Source: Candidatus Nitrosopumilus sp. (GTDB lineage: Archaea > Thermoproteota > Nitrososphaeria > Nitrososphaerales > Nitrosopumilaceae). From it: a DNA stretch of 5,737 bases. A program made the position numbers and the translations under genes. Below are positions 3,876 to 5,737 of this stretch, one piece after another. The notes beneath the pieces were generated by a model. It ran no database searches and was not told the DNA's origin. It saw only the letters and a list, made by a program, of their open reading frames with translations. The stretch is taken from contig JABHXI010000101.1 of assembly GCA_018657375.1 (NCBI GenBank), positions 1-5,737 of the forward strand. Direction: 5' to 3'. How positions within the stretch are numbered: the first letter of the stretch is position 1; each line of letters opens with the position of its first letter.

Positions 3876-5153
3876 TCAGAAGGGGGCGGTAAAAATAAAT
3901 TTCAATAAAATAAAATACACTGCAAATCCAGACAAGAATACTATTCCAGAAATGCTCAGAATTTTTAGCCATATTGCAGGCTGATGAGATTTTTCCAAAT
4001 ATTTTCCAGTTACCAGCCTATAATTGAAAATTGCTATGACAGGGGCTATGACAAATGAAAGTATTGTTGCAAAATCAATTAACTCCTTCAGATTATCCCC
4101 GAATTGAAGCACGGTTACCAGTGATCCTGAGGCTAAAATCATGAGAAAAACAGCATACAATTTTCGTGAACTTTTAACCTGCTCTGTATTGTTTTTTCTA
4201 AATAGCAACTCTACTGTCCTGTTGAGGGCCCTGGAATATCCATCAAATACAGCAAGAATGGTTCCAAACATCACAGTAAATGCAGATGCAGCGATTACAA
4301 TGTAGCTCCAATTCCCCATCACGCTGGAATACATCGTGACGATGACATGGGCAAACTGGGAATTGTTGTTGGGCAGCTCTTCACCTGATCCATAAAAGAT
4401 GAAAGTTCCTAATGTGACAAACATTATTGCCAAAATACCTGTTAGCAAATAAGAAATTCTAAACTCCAATAGGGTTTCTTTCAATTTTGGTTTGTACTTT
4501 GATTGTTTCATCTTCTCTAATGTCCACAAACTATTCCAACTTGACAAATCAATTGCAGTGGGCATCCAACCCATCAATGCAAGTAAAAAGAAAATTCCCG
4601 TAGTTGTCCACAGTTCTTTTGGAATGAAATCTTCTACAGGTTCTACCGGTCCGTTAATCACAGTAAGTAAAAATGCCAGTACCGTGGATACTACCAGGAC
4701 AGTTACGATAATTTTGATCAGGTTATCCAGTAGATTGAATCTGCCTATTGACAAAATCAACACACATGAAAGGAACAACAGTATGATTGACCATTCTCCT
4801 AAAAATTCTAAATTAAATAAATTCTCAAAAAATCCAGCAGCTACAAATCCAACAGCGCCAGTTACAAAAAACATTGAGCATACCGTAATTATCAAATACA
4901 AAACTAGGATTGGAGTTCCCAATTTTTTGTAACCGTCAATTATGCTGGTTTGAGTTGAATTTGCATATCTGGAGCCATATTCAAAAAACGGATATTTTAG
5001 CACGCTGACCAGTACCACAAATCCTATTATCATCAATCCAAAATCGGCACCTGCTCTGGTTGATTGAATTAGATGTGACACACCTATCGCAGTACTGGCA
5101 AATAGCAGTCCGGGACCACTAATTTTAACAATTTTTGATACGGCCTCATTCAT
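3876..5153 (-). CDS. Nramp-superfamily transporter lacking the DPGN motif
   Basis: This 425-residue integral membrane protein has about 11 helices (near residues 13-35, 38-57, 81-108, 121-137, 142-167, 185-208, 232-256, 282-305, 330-350, 357-378 and 395-421), consistent with the LeuT-type fold of Nramp (SLC11) metal-ion transporters. Helix 1 contains GPGLLFASTAIGVSH followed by LIQSTRAGADFG, which aligns with the Nramp helix-1 region GPGxL...DPGN...AGAxFG. Here GVSH (24-27) replaces the metal- and proton-binding DPGN. Helix 6 keeps a Met-Pro pair (GWMPTAID, 195-202) but not the canonical MPH. This matches a divergent Nramp-related group, and the substrate may not be Mn2+ or Fe2+. FEYGSRYANSTQTS (57-70) is another conserved block. 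The ATG at 5153 has a TTTTAATA box about 30 bases upstream. It lies 44 bases after an upstream same-strand gene and might be cotranscribed with it. Confidence 0.85.
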   Translation of the reverse strand: MNEAVSKIVKISGPGLLFASTAIGVSHLIQSTRAGADFGLMIIGFVVLVSVLKYPFFEYGSRYANSTQTSIIDGYKKLGTPILVLYLIITVCSMFFVTGAVGFVAAGFFENLFNLEFLGEWSIILLFLSCVLILSIGRFNLLDNLIKIIVTVLVVSTVLAFLLTVINGPVEPVEDFIPKELWTTTGIFFLLALMGWMPTAIDLSSWNSLWTLEKMKQSKYKPKLKETLLEFRISYLLTGILAIMFVTLGTFIFYGSGEELPNNNSQFAHVIVTMYSSVMGNWSYIVIAASAFTVMFGTILAVFDGYSRALNRTVELLFRKNNTEQVKSSRKLYAVFLMILASGSLVTVLQFGDNLKELIDFATILSFVIAPVIAIFNYRLVTGKYLEKSHQPAIWLKILSISGIVFLSGFAVYFILLKFIFTAPF

Positions 5154-5180
5154 GAGTATGAATTAAAAAATTATTTTGAG

Positions 5181-5190
5181 GTATTAAAAT
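5181..5190 (-). promoter_or_regulatory. Possible TATA-like box of the Nramp-like gene
   Basis: The minus strand reads ATTTTAATAC, about 28-37 bases before the ATG at 5153, inside the 44-base gap after the upstream gene. If used, the transporter has its own promoter. In such AT-rich DNA the motif alone is weak. Confidence 0.3.
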
Positions 5191-5197
5191 TAAAACA

Positions 5198-5737
5198 TTA
5201 TTCCAGTGGTTCGTTATCTGAATTTTTCTGGTGATTTTCCGTAAACCCAAGTACAATCGAATTGATACTTGCCAATTCACCATAAAGTTCACCTATGCTC
5301 AATGACAGTTCAGTCCCATCAGGTTCCTCGTATGTGAATTCAAAATTATTGTTTATCCACCAAGAATCGTTTTTTAAAACATTTCTCAAATCCACATTGA
5401 AAAATGTTCTAAGGCCCGCTTTATGAAACACCTGTATTCCATTATTTTTGTAATCCCCTAAATGATCAATCATTTCATTATACCCTGGATTCTCTTTCAC
5501 TATTCCAATTTTTTCAAAATTTAAAGAGAATTTCAAACATGATTTGTATATTTCAAAATATGATAATGTCCCCTGAGCAAACATGCAGATTAAATCAAAC
5601 ATTGTGGATTTATCAAAATCTTCAACTTTATTTCCGTCAGACATGTGTTGTTTCAGAAGAAATACTTTGCTTTCAATTGATTTTTTTTGCAATTCTATTC
5701 TGTCAATTCGTTTTTGAAATGAATGATAGACCAGCCC
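5198..5737 (-). CDS. Hypothetical protein, 5' part cut by the window edge
   Basis: No family is recognised. The frame remains open from the stop at 5200-5198 to the right edge (179 codons visible). It continues upstream of the TTG at 5692-5690 with GLVYHSFQKRIDRIELQKK, which reads as coding, so the true start probably lies outside the window and the TTG should not be taken as the start. The first about 40 visible residues (FQKRIDRIELQKKSIESKVFLLKQHMSD) look like an amphipathic, perhaps coiled-coil helix. A more hydrophobic part follows (STMFDLICMFAQGTLSYFEIYKSCLKF), then a mixed region with DSWWINNNFEFTYEEPDGTELSLSIGELYGEL. There is no clear membrane span, and the C-terminus is polar and acidic. 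It sits upstream of the Nramp-like gene in the same direction; a functional link is unproven. Confidence 0.6.
   Translation of the reverse strand, partial: GLVYHSFQKRIDRIELQKKSIESKVFLLKQHMSDGNKVEDFDKSTMFDLICMFAQGTLSYFEIYKSCLKFSLNFEKIGIVKENPGYNEMIDHLGDYKNNGIQVFHKAGLRTFFNVDLRNVLKNDSWWINNNFEFTYEEPDGTELSLSIGELYGELASINSIVLGFTENHQKNSDNEPLE

Noticed and set aside
4492..4932. 146-codon plus-strand open frame inside the transporter gene
   Set aside because: It is antisense to a clear membrane protein gene, and its composition is explained by the complement of that gene's codons.
5690..5692. TTG as start codon of the gene at the right edge
   Set aside because: The frame is open and protein-like upstream to the window edge, so the true start is most likely outside.

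Overview
The window looks like a piece of an ammonia-oxidising archaeal chromosome (Nitrososphaerota, most likely Nitrosopumilales). It is AT-rich with short, dispersed genes. It carries gatC-gatA with an ATGA overlap, and several starts (two of them GTG) have a TATA-like box about 25-30 bases upstream and no Shine-Dalgarno motif, which is the leaderless pattern common in this group. The protein styles also fit: small zinc-ribbon proteins, a TPR protein with a short MGLFGFGKS-type leader, and an AhpD-like protein. The lineage is inferred from style and was not tested by a search.

Left part (1-770): the start of gatA (cut by the window edge) and all of gatC lie on the minus strand. They encode subunits of the tRNA-dependent amidotransferase. 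Divergent from them is a 68-residue protein with one membrane helix and a CxxC-x8-CxxC zinc ribbon.

Middle part (771-3213): a 572-base stretch without a convincing protein gene holds a 39-bp perfect direct repeat, a GC-richer segment that folds better as minus-strand RNA, and a possible second short minus-strand RNA between the repeats. Next come an AhpD/carboxymuconolactone-decarboxylase-like gene (minus), a small CxxC protein with a GTG start (plus), and a TPR protein (minus) convergent with it. The following 304-base gap contains a hidden minus-strand reading frame that looks like a small Cys-rich zinc-binding protein broken by a single TGA, and a perfect 7+2+7 inverted repeat just upstream of the next gene's promoter.

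Right part (3214-5737): a winged-helix-type putative regulator (plus, GTG start) is convergent with an 11-helix Nramp-superfamily transporter (minus) that lacks the canonical DPGN metal-binding motif. Upstream of the transporter, on the same strand, is an unrecognised protein whose frame stays open to the right edge, so its true start lies outside the window.

There is no clear multi-gene novel system here. The most interesting signals are the intergenic ones (repeat and candidate RNAs at 976-1316, the broken zinc-ribbon frame at 2990-3178, and the inverted repeat at 3152-3167) and the altered metal site of the Nramp relative.
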